Notes: a model not told the origin generated them from the sequence alone. A stretch of 64,000 nucleotides of DNA from Calidifontibacter indicus (GCF_003386865.1 NZ_QTUA01000001.1:2294001-2358000); one strand, 5' to 3'; counted from the stretch's first letter, positions 39,332 through 48,200 are shown. A program made the numbers and translations.

Positions 39332-40237
39332 TCAACGAGGCTCGCCCAGCACGGTATTGATCGTGTCGATGCCCGACCGCGCGAACTCAGGCCAGCTCGT
39401 CCAGTAGTAGGGCATCGCGAGCAACGACACGAAGATGGCCCAAGCGCGTGCGCGTTGCCAGGAGTCGTCGTCGACTCCGAGCCGCTCGCGGTAGGCGACA
39501 CGGGCGTCGCGCGGCAACTGCCAGACTGCCGCGTGTTCGGCCGTCGGGTTGCCGATGTTCAGGGCACCGAAATCGATGACAGCCGCCAACTTCCCGTCGC
39601 GGGCAAGAAGATTCGCACTCCGCAGGTCGCCGTGCAGGAGCACGTCGGGCACGACCGGGTCGGGTACCGATGCGATGCGATGCCATTCGTCGGCGACCGC
39701 GTGAACGTCGAGGTCGACGAGGCCGTCAAGGCCGCGCACCTGCTCGATGACGTCGTGGCCGTCGGCAACGAACTCCGCAAGCCGCCGCCCGCGGTACCAC
39801 TCAAGAGCGCCTTCGGCGCGTGCGTCGCCAGGATCGATCCCGTGCAGCGCCTCGACGAACTCCGCCAGGTCGCGCCCGAACTGCGCCCAGTCGTCGACGG
39901 TGGACTCATCGGGCTCGGCGCCGTCGATCCAGCGCAGCACCGACCAGGCGAACGGGTACTCGTCGTCGGCGGCGCCGCGAAACACGGGTTCCGGAATCTG
40001 CTGGGGGAGTCGGGGCGCGAGCCGAGGTAGCCAATCCTGTTCTTTCGCAACGTCTTTCGCAGTTCCCGGACGCCGGGGGAGACGCACGAGAAACTCATTG
40101 CCGAGGCGGAACATCTGGTTGTCCGTGCCGTGGCCGGCGGGGGACAGCGGCATCGATCGCCACTGAGGACACTGGCCGTCGACCAGTCGCCGCGCGTCGT
40201 CGATCGTGATGGAGACTTCGTCTGCATGGAGACTCAC
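39332..40237 (-). CDS. aminoglycoside/macrolide phosphotransferase-type kinase
   Basis: 301 residues from the GTG at 40237 (VSLHADEVSITIDDARRLVD); an ATG at 40291 is the alternative. It has the APH fold: LPRRPGTAKDVAKE in the N-lobe, VLLHGDLRSANLLARDGKLA (Brenner motif HGDLxxxN) and VIDFGALNIGNP (DFG). Members phosphorylate antibiotics or small metabolites. The sequence is of the group often annotated as aminoglycoside phosphotransferase without proof of resistance. Confidence 0.85.
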   Translation of the reverse strand: MSLHADEVSITIDDARRLVDGQCPQWRSMPLSPAGHGTDNQMFRLGNEFLVRLPRRPGTAKDVAKEQDWLPRLAPRLPQQIPEPVFRGAADDEYPFAWSVLRWIDGAEPDESTVDDWAQFGRDLAEFVEALHGIDPGDARAEGALEWYRGRRLAEFVADGHDVIEQVRGLDGLVDLDVHAVADEWHRIASVPDPVVPDVLLHGDLRSANLLARDGKLAAVIDFGALNIGNPTAEHAAVWQLPRDARVAYRERLGVDDDSWQRARAWAIFVSLLAMPYYWTSWPEFARSGIDTINTVLGEPR

Positions 40238-40295
40238 GAACCCAGCGAATCGCGAGCAGGGCTGAGCCGCAAGCAAATCTGGCTCCGCCATGGAC

Positions 40296-40414
40296 GGTGC
40301 CTGCTGAGCACGAACGACGACGCGAGCGACCCGGCGGTGCGCCTGTACCTGCGCGCCGGCTGGCAACGGCTCGGCCAACTGCGGCCAGGTGTTCAGGTGA
40401 TGGGTCGCGGCTGA
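40296..40414 (+). pseudogene. GNAT acetyltransferase C-terminal relic
   Basis: The frame reads LLSTNDDASDPAVRLYLRAG, then WQRLGQLRPGVQVMGRG and stop. It resembles the end of GNAT enzymes (LSTNxxNxxAxxLYxRxGWxxLG…QVM). The acetyl-CoA-binding part is absent, replaced by the phosphotransferase start on the other strand. Confidence 0.45.
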
Positions 40415-40468
40415 TCTGCCGTTGGGCAATACTTCGAGCGGGACGTCGTCCAGAAGGGGAGTTCAAGC

Positions 40469-40843
40469 GTGCGTAGGCTGGACTGGGACACTGCGATCGA
40501 AGCCGGCGGGTGGGACGCGCGCTACGCAATCGTCTTGGCGGTCGCAACGAACGGCAATGCAGGCGCAGCGATCGTGGACACCAACGGCGACGGCGCTGAC
40601 ATTGACTTCGACTGGTACGAACGCGTTGACGGCACGTGGCATCCGATGAGCAGCTTCAACATCAGCGAGTCAGGTTCGGCGCAGCATGCAGGTCATACCG
40701 CGATGTGGGGTCGTGGCATCGCAGGCGAGAGCTTCAAGGCCGAGCATGAGGGCAAGCGGGACGCCACCACAGCGAGCGACACCGGTTGGTGGCTTGCGAT
40801 CTCCGAGTCCACCTGCGAGCCAAACGCTTCCGATCAACGATGA
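40469..40843 (+). CDS. hypothetical protein
   Basis: 124 residues, GTG start with AAGGGGA 8 bases upstream. The middle reads GAAIVDTNGDGADIDFDWYE, RVDGTWHPMSSFNISESGS and GHTAMWGRG. It is hydrophilic, Trp- and acid-rich, with no signal or membrane segment. No family is recognised. The ATG of the next gene overlaps its stop (ATGA), so the two are translationally coupled. Confidence 0.65.
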   Translation: MRRLDWDTAIEAGGWDARYAIVLAVATNGNAGAAIVDTNGDGADIDFDWYERVDGTWHPMSSFNISESGSAQHAGHTAMWGRGIAGESFKAEHEGKRDATTASDTGWWLAISESTCEPNASDQR

Positions 40844-41289
40844 CCGACTCGAGCCAAATGGCCAAGGTCGACAGAACCTTGGGCGGACGAGCGCACTGGC
40901 AGCGGTGCCTGATCGCTATTGGGGTTCTCGCCAGTGCGGGGTGCGGCCTGCTCGACGACCCGCAGACGCCGGGCACCTGTACCGATCAGACAATCAGGGC
41001 CAGCTACACCGCTCTACGCACGAGACTCGAAGCCATCCCGGGAGCCAGCCTGGCCCCAGAAACCGAACTGTTCTGCGACATCGACTCCCCACTGCCTGTG
41101 GGCCACGGCAAAGTCACTACACGAACGAATCTCCAACTGATCGGCTGTCGCGCGTCCGGGACCAGCACCACTGGGCACCTGTGCGAGGCCGCAGGGTACA
41201 CCTGGTATGTACGCGTTGAACCTCCCGAGCTGGAAGTCTCGCTCGACGCGGACATGAACCGTGAACGCATCGACGCAATCAAGCCTTAA
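40840..41289 (+). CDS. hypothetical lipoprotein
   Basis: 149 residues. A long N-region (MTDSSQMAKVDRTLGGRAHW) leads to a hydrophobic core and lipobox (IGVLASAGC, Cys about 40). Five further cysteines follow (CTDQTI, LFCDID, IGCRAS, LCEAAG). The long N-region before the signal core makes an internal ATG (MAKVDRT, 40858) a plausible true start. It is coupled to the upstream hypothetical gene. Role unknown. Confidence 0.65.
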   Translation: MTDSSQMAKVDRTLGGRAHWQRCLIAIGVLASAGCGLLDDPQTPGTCTDQTIRASYTALRTRLEAIPGASLAPETELFCDIDSPLPVGHGKVTTRTNLQLIGCRASGTSTTGHLCEAAGYTWYVRVEPPELEVSLDADMNRERIDAIKP

Positions 41290-41405
41290 AGAGACTGCTG
41301 ACGGCGCTTTCTCAGCCTCCTTGCACTATGCGCAAATTGGCGAGAGTGGGAGTTGCTGAGGGGGAGTAGCTCTACCTTGACCTCAGTCGCCGAGCAGGTC
41401 GCAGA

Positions 41406-41435
41406 GGGGTCTGTCCGATGAACGGTGTTTCCGGC
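41406..41435. repeat. IS256-family left inverted repeat
   Basis: It begins GGGGTCTGTCCG and contains AACGGTGTTTC. It pairs with 45073-45102 with five mismatches. Confidence 0.8.
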
Positions 41436-41442
41436 GTTCATC

Positions 41443-42029
41443 TCAGAGGTTCTCCGCGGCCGGCATGCGGTCGGCGAAGGTGACGGCGAAAGCGTTGAGC
41501 GCGGGCTTCCACCGCATGGTCCATCGTGCCTGGCCGGTGCCCTTGGGGTCCAGGCCCCTGGTGACCAGGTACAGGCACTTGAGGGCGGCCTGCTCGGTCG
41601 GAAAGTGCCCGCGCACGGTGACCGCGCGCCGGTACCTGGCGTGCAGGGACTCGATGGCGTTGGTGGAGAACAGCACCCGGCGGATCTCCACGTCGTAGGC
41701 CAGGAAGGGGATGAACTCCTCCCACGCCGCTGTCCACATCTTGGGGATGGCCGGGTAGGGCTTGCCCCATTTCTCCTCCAGCTCCTCGAACGCCGCCCAT
41801 GCTGCCTCGACCGAGGGTGCGGTGTAGATGCGGCGCAGGTCCTTGGCCAGCTGGTCCCAGTATTTCCGCGAGGCGTAGCGCAGCGTCGCCCGGATGAGGT
41901 GGATCACGCAGGCGTGCACGATCGCCTGGGGGAAGACGGCGTTCACGCTGTCGGGCAGTCCTTTGAGGCCGTCGCAGACGATGAAGAACACGTCGCGCAC
42001 GCCACGGTTCTTCAGGTCCGCCAGCACGT
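41443..42029 (-). pseudogene. IS256-family transposase, C-terminal half
   Basis: The frame reads LADLKNRGVRDVFFIVCDGL (DDE aspartate in VCDGL), then YPAIPKMWTAAWEEFIPFLA and STNAIESLHARYRRAV, which holds the conserved glutamate region, and ends at the natural stop. Joined to the N-terminal half on the far side of the IS21 element after removal of one CACGT copy, it restores WMNV-LADLKNRG without loss. Confidence 0.9.
42025..42029. repeat. target-site duplication (left copy) of IS21 element
   Basis: CACGT, repeated at 44313-44317 directly after the right end. A 5-bp duplication is within the 4-8 bp range of IS21 family elements. Confidence 0.8.
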
Positions 42030-42123
42030 TGTCGGCGGCACGTGAAAACTGACCCTTAAACGGCAACTGAAAACTGACCCTCTCCGAGAGCCTGTCCTCG
42101 ACCCTCGAGGCAGGAGATGCGGA

Positions 42124-43383
42124 GTGTTGGCAGTGGAGGATTGGGCTGAGATCCGGCGGTTGCACCGTGCGGAGGGAGTGCCGATCAAGGTGATCGCCAG
42201 GTCGATGGGCATTTCGAAGAACACAGTGCGTCGGGCGCTGCGTGCCGGTGGTCCGCCCCGGTATGAGCGGGTCGGTCGAGGGTCACTGGTCGACGCGGTC
42301 GAGCCGCGGATCCGGGAGTTGCTGCAGGTGACGCCGACGATGCCGGCGACGGTGGTGGCCGAGCGGATCGGGTGGGAGCACTCGATCCGGATCCTGCGGG
42401 ATCGTGTCAGTGAGCTCCGCCCGGTGTATCTGCCGCCGGACCCGGCCTCCCGCACGGTGTATGAGCCGGGCGAGTTGGCGCAGTTCGACTTCTGGTTCCC
42501 AGCCATCGAGCTGCCGGTTGGGTACGGCCAAGCACGAACGGCGACGCGGTTGCCGGTGATGACGACGGTGACGGGGTACTCACGCTGGTCAGGTGGTCTG
42601 CTGATTCCCTCGCGGGAGGCCGAGGATTTGTACGCCGGGTGGTGGCAGTTGGTGTCGACCCAGTTGCAGGGCGTCCCGAAGATGCTGGTGTGGGACGGCG
42701 AAGGCGCGGTCGGGCGGTGGCGGGCGCGGCAACCGGAGTTGACTGGTGACTGTCAGGCGTTCCGTGGCGTGCTCGGCACGAAGGTGTACATCTGTAAGCC
42801 CGCCGACCCTGAGGCTAAGGGCATGCTCGAACGGCTCCACGACTACCTGGAGAAGTCGTTCTTGCCCGGTCGCACGTTCGCTTCACCGGAGGATTTCAAC
42901 ACCCAACTGGCTGGGTTCTTCGTCCGGGCCAACGCCCGACGGATGCGGGTGTTGGGGTGTAGCCCGAGCGACCGTGTCGCCGCGGACCGGGCCGCGATGA
43001 TGCCGTTGCCGCCGGTGCCACCGCAGGTCGGGTGGCGCAAGTCGATGCGCCTGCCACGTGACTACTACGTCCGGGTTGATTCCAACGATTACTCGGTCCA
43101 CCCGGCGGTGATTGGCCGCCGGATCGAGATCCATGCCGACCTGGACCGGGTATGGGCGACGTGCGCGGGCGAGGTCGTTGCCGACCATGCCCGGGTGTGG
43201 GCACAGCATCAGACGATCACCGAGTTCGACCACGCTGTCGCGGCCAAATTGCTGCGCCGAGGGCGCAGTGACGTGCTGCGCTCAGTCGCGGGCGCTGCGA
43301 TGAAGGACGACGCCGAGGTAGAAGTTCGTTCGTTGGGGTTCTATGACAAAGCCCTCGGCCTGGTGGACGGGGAGCTGAGCTGA
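42124..43383 (+). CDS. istA: IS21-family transposase IstA
   Basis: 419 residues, GTG start. An N-terminal helix-turn-helix (EIRRLHRAEGVPIKVIARSM, then ISKNTVRRALRA) is followed by an rve/DDE integrase core with the first Asp in AQFDFWFP, the second in LVWDGEGAVGR and a Glu in KGMLERLHDYLEKSF. The C-terminus has the Mu-transposase-like beta barrel (YYVRVDSNDYSVHP). It catalyses strand transfer with IstB. The stop TGATG overlaps the istB start. Confidence 0.94.
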   Translation: MLAVEDWAEIRRLHRAEGVPIKVIARSMGISKNTVRRALRAGGPPRYERVGRGSLVDAVEPRIRELLQVTPTMPATVVAERIGWEHSIRILRDRVSELRPVYLPPDPASRTVYEPGELAQFDFWFPAIELPVGYGQARTATRLPVMTTVTGYSRWSGGLLIPSREAEDLYAGWWQLVSTQLQGVPKMLVWDGEGAVGRWRARQPELTGDCQAFRGVLGTKVYICKPADPEAKGMLERLHDYLEKSFLPGRTFASPEDFNTQLAGFFVRANARRMRVLGCSPSDRVAADRAAMMPLPPVPPQVGWRKSMRLPRDYYVRVDSNDYSVHPAVIGRRIEIHADLDRVWATCAGEVVADHARVWAQHQTITEFDHAVAAKLLRRGRSDVLRSVAGAAMKDDAEVEVRSLGFYDKALGLVDGELS

Positions 43384-44255
43384 TGACAACCCGAAACCCC
43401 GCCACCACCACGAACGCCACGAACGCCACGAACGCCAGGGCGTCGGCATCGTCGCAGGAGGTGGCGAAGCCGAGGACGGGGAGAGATGTGTCGAGTGAGT
43501 TGGAATACCTCACTCGGGCGTTGAAGGCACCCACCTTGCGTGACTCGGTCGAACGGCTCGCGCAGCGGGCCCGGGAAGAGTCTTGGACTCACGAGGAGTT
43601 CCTCGCGGCTTGCCTGCAACGCGAAGTATCCGCGCGGGAGTCCCACGGTGGCGAGGGACGCATCCGCGCTGCCCGGTTCCCGGGCCGTAAGAGCCTGGAG
43701 GACTTCGACTACGACCACGCCCGTGGCCTGAAACGCGAGACGATCGCGCACCTGGGCGCCCTGGACTTCGTCGCCGGGAAAGAGAACGTGGTCCTGCTCG
43801 GCCCGCCAGGCACCGGCAAGACGCACCTAGCGACCGGGATCGCGATCCGGGCCTGCCAGGCCGGGCATCGGGTCTTGTTCGCGACCGCGTCCCAGTGGGT
43901 CGACCGGCTTGCCGAAGCCCACCACGCCGGCAAGCTGCAAGACGAGCTACGCCGGCTAGTCCGCTACCCCGTGCTCGTGATCGACGAGGTCGGCTACATC
44001 CCGTTCGAGCCCGAGGCAGCGAACCTGTTCTTCCAACTCGTCTCATCCCGCTACGAGCGCGCCAGCCTGATCGTGACCTCGAACAAGAACTTCGCCCGCT
44101 GGGGCGAGGTCTTCGGCGACGACACAGTCGCCGCCGCGATGATCGACCGGCTCGTCCACCATGCCGAAGTCATCGCCCTCAAAGGCGACTCCTACCGGCT
44201 TAAGAACCGTGAACTCGGCCGCGTCCCCGCGGCCGCCACCGAAGAGAACCAGTAG
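43383..44255 (+). CDS. istB: IS21-family helper ATPase IstB
   Basis: 290 residues, AAA+ ATPase of the DnaA/DnaC type: Walker A GPPGTGKTHLATG, Walker B LVIDEVGYIPF, sensor ITSNKNFARWGEVF-type sequence (IVTSNKNFARWG) and arginine finger ARWGEVFGDDTVAAAMIDRL. The N-terminus has a low-complexity Asn/Ala/Thr run (TTTNATNATNARA). IstB assembles at target DNA and stimulates IstA. It is translationally coupled to istA. Confidence 0.95.
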   Translation: MTTRNPATTTNATNATNARASASSQEVAKPRTGRDVSSELEYLTRALKAPTLRDSVERLAQRAREESWTHEEFLAACLQREVSARESHGGEGRIRAARFPGRKSLEDFDYDHARGLKRETIAHLGALDFVAGKENVVLLGPPGTGKTHLATGIAIRACQAGHRVLFATASQWVDRLAEAHHAGKLQDELRRLVRYPVLVIDEVGYIPFEPEAANLFFQLVSSRYERASLIVTSNKNFARWGEVFGDDTVAAAMIDRLVHHAEVIALKGDSYRLKNRELGRVPAAATEENQ

Positions 44256-44312
44256 ACGAGGGGGTCAACTTTCGATTGCCGCTAGGGGGTCACTTTTCAG
44301 CCGCCGTTGACA

Positions 44313-44317
44313 CACGT
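44313..44317. repeat. target-site duplication (right copy) of IS21 element
   Basis: CACGT, the counterpart of 42025-42029. Confidence 0.8.
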
Positions 44318-45038
44318 TCATCCAGAACTTTGCCGACTCACCACCTCCCTGCCCGGCCCACAGGCCCAGGACGTCTCGCCGGCCGTTCAGGTCGACGCCG
44401 ATCGCGGCGTAGAAGGGTTGGTTGCAGACCTGCCCGTCGCGAACCTTGACGTAGATCGCGTCGATGAAGATGGCCGCGTACACCGGTTGCAGCGGCCGGG
44501 AGGACCAGGCGGCCATCTCCTCGAGCACCTTGTCCGTGATCCTCGAGACCGTGTCCTTGCTGATGGAGGCGCCGTACACCTCGTGGAAGTGCGCGCTGAT
44601 CTCACCGGTCGTCAGGCCCTTGGCGAACAGGCTGATCGCGACCGCGTCCACGTCCGAGAGGCGCCGCTGTCGCTTCTTGACGATCACCGGCTCGAACGTG
44701 CCGGCCCGGTCCCGGGGGACCGCGATCGTCACCTCTCCGGCGGCGTCGGTCAGCACCGTCTTGGGTCGGGTGCCGTTGCGGATGTTGCCGTTCTCCGCGG
44801 TGGGTACCTGGTGCTTCTCGTGGCCGAGGTGCTCGGTCAGCTCCTCTTCCAACGCTGTCTCCAGGACGGTGGCGGTGATTGATTTGAGCAGCCCGTCCGG
44901 GCCGGTCAGGTCCTCACCACGGGCCCGGGCGGCTTTGACCAGCTCCCGGACCGCAGCCTGCTCGACCTCGCTGCGCGAGGTCGTCTTCTTCACCTTCTTC
45001 GGCATCGAGCTCACGCTCGTGATCTTCTCGGTCATCAC
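44313..45038 (-). pseudogene. IS256-family transposase, N-terminal half
   Basis: The gene starts at ATG 45038 (GGGGAAGG upstream). It shows the mutator-family N-terminus TALEEELTEHLGHEKHQVPT, NGNIRNGTRPKTVLTDAAGE, the first catalytic Asp in VYAAIFIDAIYVKVRDG and GLWAGQGGGESAKFWMNV, where it is interrupted. The residues CQRRLKSDPLAAIES that follow in frame come from the IS21 end. Confidence 0.9.
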
Positions 45039-45072
45039 ATGACCTTCCCCGCCAGCTGAGCCGGCGTGTCAG

Positions 45073-45102
45073 GCCAGAAACACCGTTTGGCGGACAGTCC
45101 CC
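45073..45102. repeat. IS256-family right inverted repeat
   Basis: Read on the minus strand it begins GGGGACTGTCCG and contains AACGGTGTTTC, matching the left repeat at 41406-41435. Confidence 0.8.
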
Positions 45103-45530
45103 AGCTGGCAGGCGCGGGAGTAGGTGAGGCGGGAGTCGGTGGGCAGACTGCGTCCCAACAGCGGCATGAGCGCGGAACACGGCAGCATGGGTCTGTGGCC
45201 GTTGCCGGCAGCGCGACCATCCACCTGACCTCTGCGAGACGCTCTTGCTCTTTGGTTTGCTGCACCGCTGGGAGGGCGCCGACGTAGCGGGTCCGCTGGA
45301 AGGCCATGGTGTGCAGGTGGTGCGGTGAGCGCGAACTCTGGGAGCCCGTCGATTCCCGTCATGGGGGACCTTGCCGCGTCAGCGAGGGACCGACTGGCTC
45401 GCCGCTGAGTTGCGTGCTCCCAGACGGACAGCTTGAGCTCAGTGTGCGCAGGCGAGCGGCAGCACCATCCGCGGCGGAAAGACAGGCGATCCAGACACGC
45501 GCCGAGACCCAGCCAGGTCGCTCAGCAGCG
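45103..45530. other. 428-bp interval without a recognised gene
   Basis: The interval lies between the IS256 right end and the stop of the orphan ATPase. Open frames exist on both strands (for example minus-strand MAFQRTRYVGALPAVQQTKE from 45307), but none shows family features or a good start. It may be the remains of the sequence the IS landed in. Confidence 0.4.
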
Positions 45531-47120
45531 TTACAGGTCGTCGAAGATGGTGGGCTGAAGGATGACACGCCTGATGCTGCGCTTGTCCGCAAGAGGCACC
45601 AAACGCCCGCTGTCGTCCTCCGCGCTCTCGGCGACGTCGATCAAGACGCCCTCGGGCTCAACGTTGGTTCGCTTGAGGTCGACGTACGTGCCGTAGTCGA
45701 GGGCGTAGATGTTGTATCGCAGGCCCGGGTTCTCTTTATCGCTATACCCACGCTCGATGAGGTGCAGCAGGCGGAGGTCAAAGAGGGAGTGGATCATCGG
45801 GTGGTCCGAGTGCTCGCGAGAGAGCATGAACATTTTCGTCTGACGTTCCCCGATGACGTCCCTGATGATTCGCTGAAGGGCGGCGTGCTGTGCGTGCGAA
45901 AGGGATGCGGATTTGTCGGTCTCGTACCAGTCGCGGGCGGCCTCCTCAACTGAGTGCAGATCAATCTTTTTGCGCCCGCTCCCTGTCGCCTTGAAGTAGG
46001 CGGCGCCGAAGATCCCCAGGAAGTCCCGCACCACACCCTCTCCGGAGCGGACAAGTTCGACGAACGTGGCTCGCTCGGTGAAGACGCGGGCCCGGAAACC
46101 CGTGGCATCTCGCACCCCGTGCTCCTCCAGGGCCTGTGCCTCGATCCCGGACGCGACGTGGCGGTACAGCAGGGCCGCGAAGATGTCTTCGACCCGCTCG
46201 GGGTTCCGCTCGTAGACGTAGTAGTCGTCGAGGTCCAGGTTCGCCGTGATGTCCGGCCCTAACTCGAAGCCTACGACGTTGCCGCCCTCGTCCTGGGGAA
46301 GGTTGAAGCGCGACCGATACTCCAGTGAACCGATTTTCACTGTGACGCGCCGTGATGGGAGGACGGACCTTTTGAGGAACTCGGCGATGAATGGCTGGAG
46401 GTCCGTCGGGATGGACGTCCACTCATCGATGAGGAGGAGAAGGTTGTCCACGCCCATGGCGCCAAGGGCAGCGTCGAGCAACTGGTAGACCTCGCTATAG
46501 ACGATCGTCTCGCGGAGAGCCTCGGTGAAGGCGACCTCGTTGGTCTGCGAGTCGTTCGACTTGGCGCCGAGGGTCACGCTGATGTTCGGCCCCGTGGCGT
46601 TCACGCCGGCATGCGCCCCGGCGTTGCTGCCGGAGTCCGTCACGCTGGTCGACTTCACGTCCCGGCGCGTCACGTCGGCAGTCTTCTCAGTGATGAAGCG
46701 TGCGAGTTCGTCAACCTCCTGCAAACCGCTGCCGTCGCGGTCAGGAGCGGTCGCGATGTCAAGCAAACGGCTTTGGAGGAGAGACAAGAAGTCTTTGTAG
46801 AGGGCGATGCACCTGGGCGCGAGGGGCTGCGTTGGGTCGGTGAACATGTGGGCGCTGCCGAGCAGGCGGATGTCAATGTAGATGGAGAAGACGTCGTCCC
46901 GCTCTTCCATCTCGGCGGCGAGCACCTGGAGTACGTGGGTCTTGCCCGTGCCCCGGCGGCCGTAGAGGATCTGATGGCCGAAGTTTGCCACCTGAGGCAT
47001 GACGCCTGTCTCGACGTAGGTCTCTCTCAGCACTTCGGTGTCAGGCTGACGCTCGGAACGAGCGACGATGCTGCTCACTGCTCGGGTCATCCGAGCGTCT
47101 TCGAGCAAAGAGTTGGCCAT
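45531..47120 (-). CDS. orphan P-loop ATPase (ORC/Cdc6- or STAND-like)
   Basis: 529 residues. Walker A is GRRGTGKTHVL (about 54-64) and Walker B is VDNLLLLIDEWTSIPTDLQP (about 225-244). The N-terminus (ILYGRRGTGKTHVLQVLAAE) and the large C-terminal part, with YVYERNPERVEDIFAALLYR and LFDLRLLHLIERGYSD, fit single-protein AAA-type ATPases found in accessory islands. An Asn/Thr/Ala-rich linker (about 155-185) looks disordered. There is no transmembrane segment and no neighbouring nuclease. The role is unknown; defence or plasmid/element maintenance are the main options. ATG at 47120, with AGGGAT upstream. Confidence 0.7.
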   Translation of the reverse strand: MANSLLEDARMTRAVSSIVARSERQPDTEVLRETYVETGVMPQVANFGHQILYGRRGTGKTHVLQVLAAEMEERDDVFSIYIDIRLLGSAHMFTDPTQPLAPRCIALYKDFLSLLQSRLLDIATAPDRDGSGLQEVDELARFITEKTADVTRRDVKSTSVTDSGSNAGAHAGVNATGPNISVTLGAKSNDSQTNEVAFTEALRETIVYSEVYQLLDAALGAMGVDNLLLLIDEWTSIPTDLQPFIAEFLKRSVLPSRRVTVKIGSLEYRSRFNLPQDEGGNVVGFELGPDITANLDLDDYYVYERNPERVEDIFAALLYRHVASGIEAQALEEHGVRDATGFRARVFTERATFVELVRSGEGVVRDFLGIFGAAYFKATGSGRKKIDLHSVEEAARDWYETDKSASLSHAQHAALQRIIRDVIGERQTKMFMLSREHSDHPMIHSLFDLRLLHLIERGYSDKENPGLRYNIYALDYGTYVDLKRTNVEPEGVLIDVAESAEDDSGRLVPLADKRSIRRVILQPTIFDDL

Positions 47121-47335
47121 CTGCTATCCCTCCGAAGTCAAATGTCGAACGCACCCTACCCCTCCACCTCCGCTCAGCCGTCGCACGGAGAACCGAGTAC
47201 TGAAGGGCGAAAGGCGATATCCCCTTCACGGCGGACAGCCCATTCTGGGCTGAGTGACAGGGCACAGAGAGTCCGCTTGTGGTGTTCCTCGGCGGCTTCG
47301 CGATATGTGCCTTACCCCAGTAGCGGGTACTGGGA

Positions 47336-47935
47336 TCATGAGGTCATCCTTTGGTCGCGGGCTGCTGCGATGTACTCGGCATACGTCGTTGCCGCGGCAA
47401 CGACGTGGCGCTCGATGGTCGACGGGTGGTACCCAAGCGCGTCCGCGCTGACCGGCACGGGTCCGAGTTTGGTGAGTTCATGCAATGTGCCGAGTCGAGC
47501 GGCGCGGGTGGCGAAGACGACCTTGAGCCGCTCTCGCAGGCTGGAGCCATGAATGTGCTGTCCAGGGGAGTAGCCGCGGAAGACCCAGTTGCTGTTCGGA
47601 TGCGAGGCGGTGAGGTCGTGGTCTGGTTCGGCAGCTAGGTGGCGGAACGGTTCGTCCAGAGGGGAGGGGAGTGCGAACTCGGTCTTCCCCAGCCTGACGG
47701 TGACGTCATCGTCGGTCACGGTGACGTCGTCCCACGTCAGCTCGACGACATCCTCGATTTGCTGGGCGAACACGATGACCAAGATCGCGGCGGCTCGGTC
47801 ACGCACGGTGAGTTCGTCGGTGTACACCACACGCTCGATGGCTGCGTCCTGCCCGGACTTGTGCAGCTTGGGGCTGGTCCCGCGGGCGATGTCTCGTAAC
47901 TGTGAGTTCGGAACCGACCTGCATCTAACGCAGAA
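47336..47935 (-). pseudogene. tyrosine recombinase-like gene, C-terminal relic
   Basis: The frame reads IERVVYTDELTVRDRAAAIL, VELTWDDVTVTDDDVTVRLG, SNWVFRGYSPGQHIHGSSLR and ALGYHPSTIERHV before the stop. This fits the C-terminal catalytic half of the actinobacterial integrases of the form (L)LTDD…L..RDRAAA.L….A..LG…TT. The N-terminal arm-binding half and the start are missing, so I call it a relic. The catalytic Tyr of the active form cannot be confirmed. Confidence 0.55.
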
Positions 47936-48080
47936 AACGTACGGCGACCTGCGCCGATACCGCAAGGCACCGGGCTGGTGGGCTGGTGACTGCCTGGCCC
48001 GGTGGTGGGCCGGCTGACCTGCGACAACGCGGTTCACGTCGGCAGCGCGGGAGTCACTGCATCTACTAGAACGCCCGTTG

Positions 48081-48118
48081 GTTATTGTCCGATAATCTAC
48101 ATTATGTAAAGTTATAGT
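48081..48118. promoter_or_regulatory. AT-rich quasi-palindrome near recombinase relic
   Basis: GGTTATTGTCCGATAATCTA, then CATTATGTAAAGTTATAG. The core ATAAT-CTAC-ATTAT (48093-48106) is a perfect 5-bp inverted repeat with a 4-base spacer, in an AT-rich island unlike the surroundings. It resembles a tyrosine-recombinase core or element end, or a regulator operator. Confidence 0.4.
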
Positions 48119-48200
48119 CTGCGTACCGCAGAGTGAATCCTTCGGACGGCCGCACGCCACTACCCCGGGGCGACGGCCTTTGGGGCTCTGACCTTCGCAG

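Larger units (their letters stand above)
42030..44312 (+). mobile_element. complete IS21-family insertion sequence (istA-istB)
   Basis: 2283 bp. Left end TGTCGGCGGCACGTGAAAAC and right end (read inward) TGTCAACGGCGGCTGAAAAG are related. Subterminal copies of TGAAAACTGACCC occur at 42043 and 42068, with inverted counterparts near 44259 and 44285. These are the multiple transposase sites typical of IS21. CACGT flanks both sides (42025-42029, 44313-44317) as target duplication. Both genes are intact, so the element may be active. It is inserted in the IS256 transposase gene. Confidence 0.9.
41406..45102 (-). mobile_element. IS256-family insertion sequence, interrupted by an IS21-family element
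   Basis: Terminal inverted repeats of about 30 bases (41406-41435 and 45073-45102; 25 of 30 match, starting GGGG(T/A)CTGTCCG) frame a mutator-type transposase gene read on the minus strand. The gene is broken by the 2283-bp IS21 element. No flanking target duplication (8-9 bp expected) can be seen, so the flanks may have been rearranged. The element cannot transpose without outside transposase. Confidence 0.85.

Noticed and set aside
41398-45110. Target duplication of the IS256 element
   Set aside because: The 8-9 bases outside the two inverted repeats do not match, so none is reported.
45306-45953. Plus-strand ORF opposite the orphan ATPase 3' end
   Set aside because: Mostly a shadow of the ATPase; no start signal or family.
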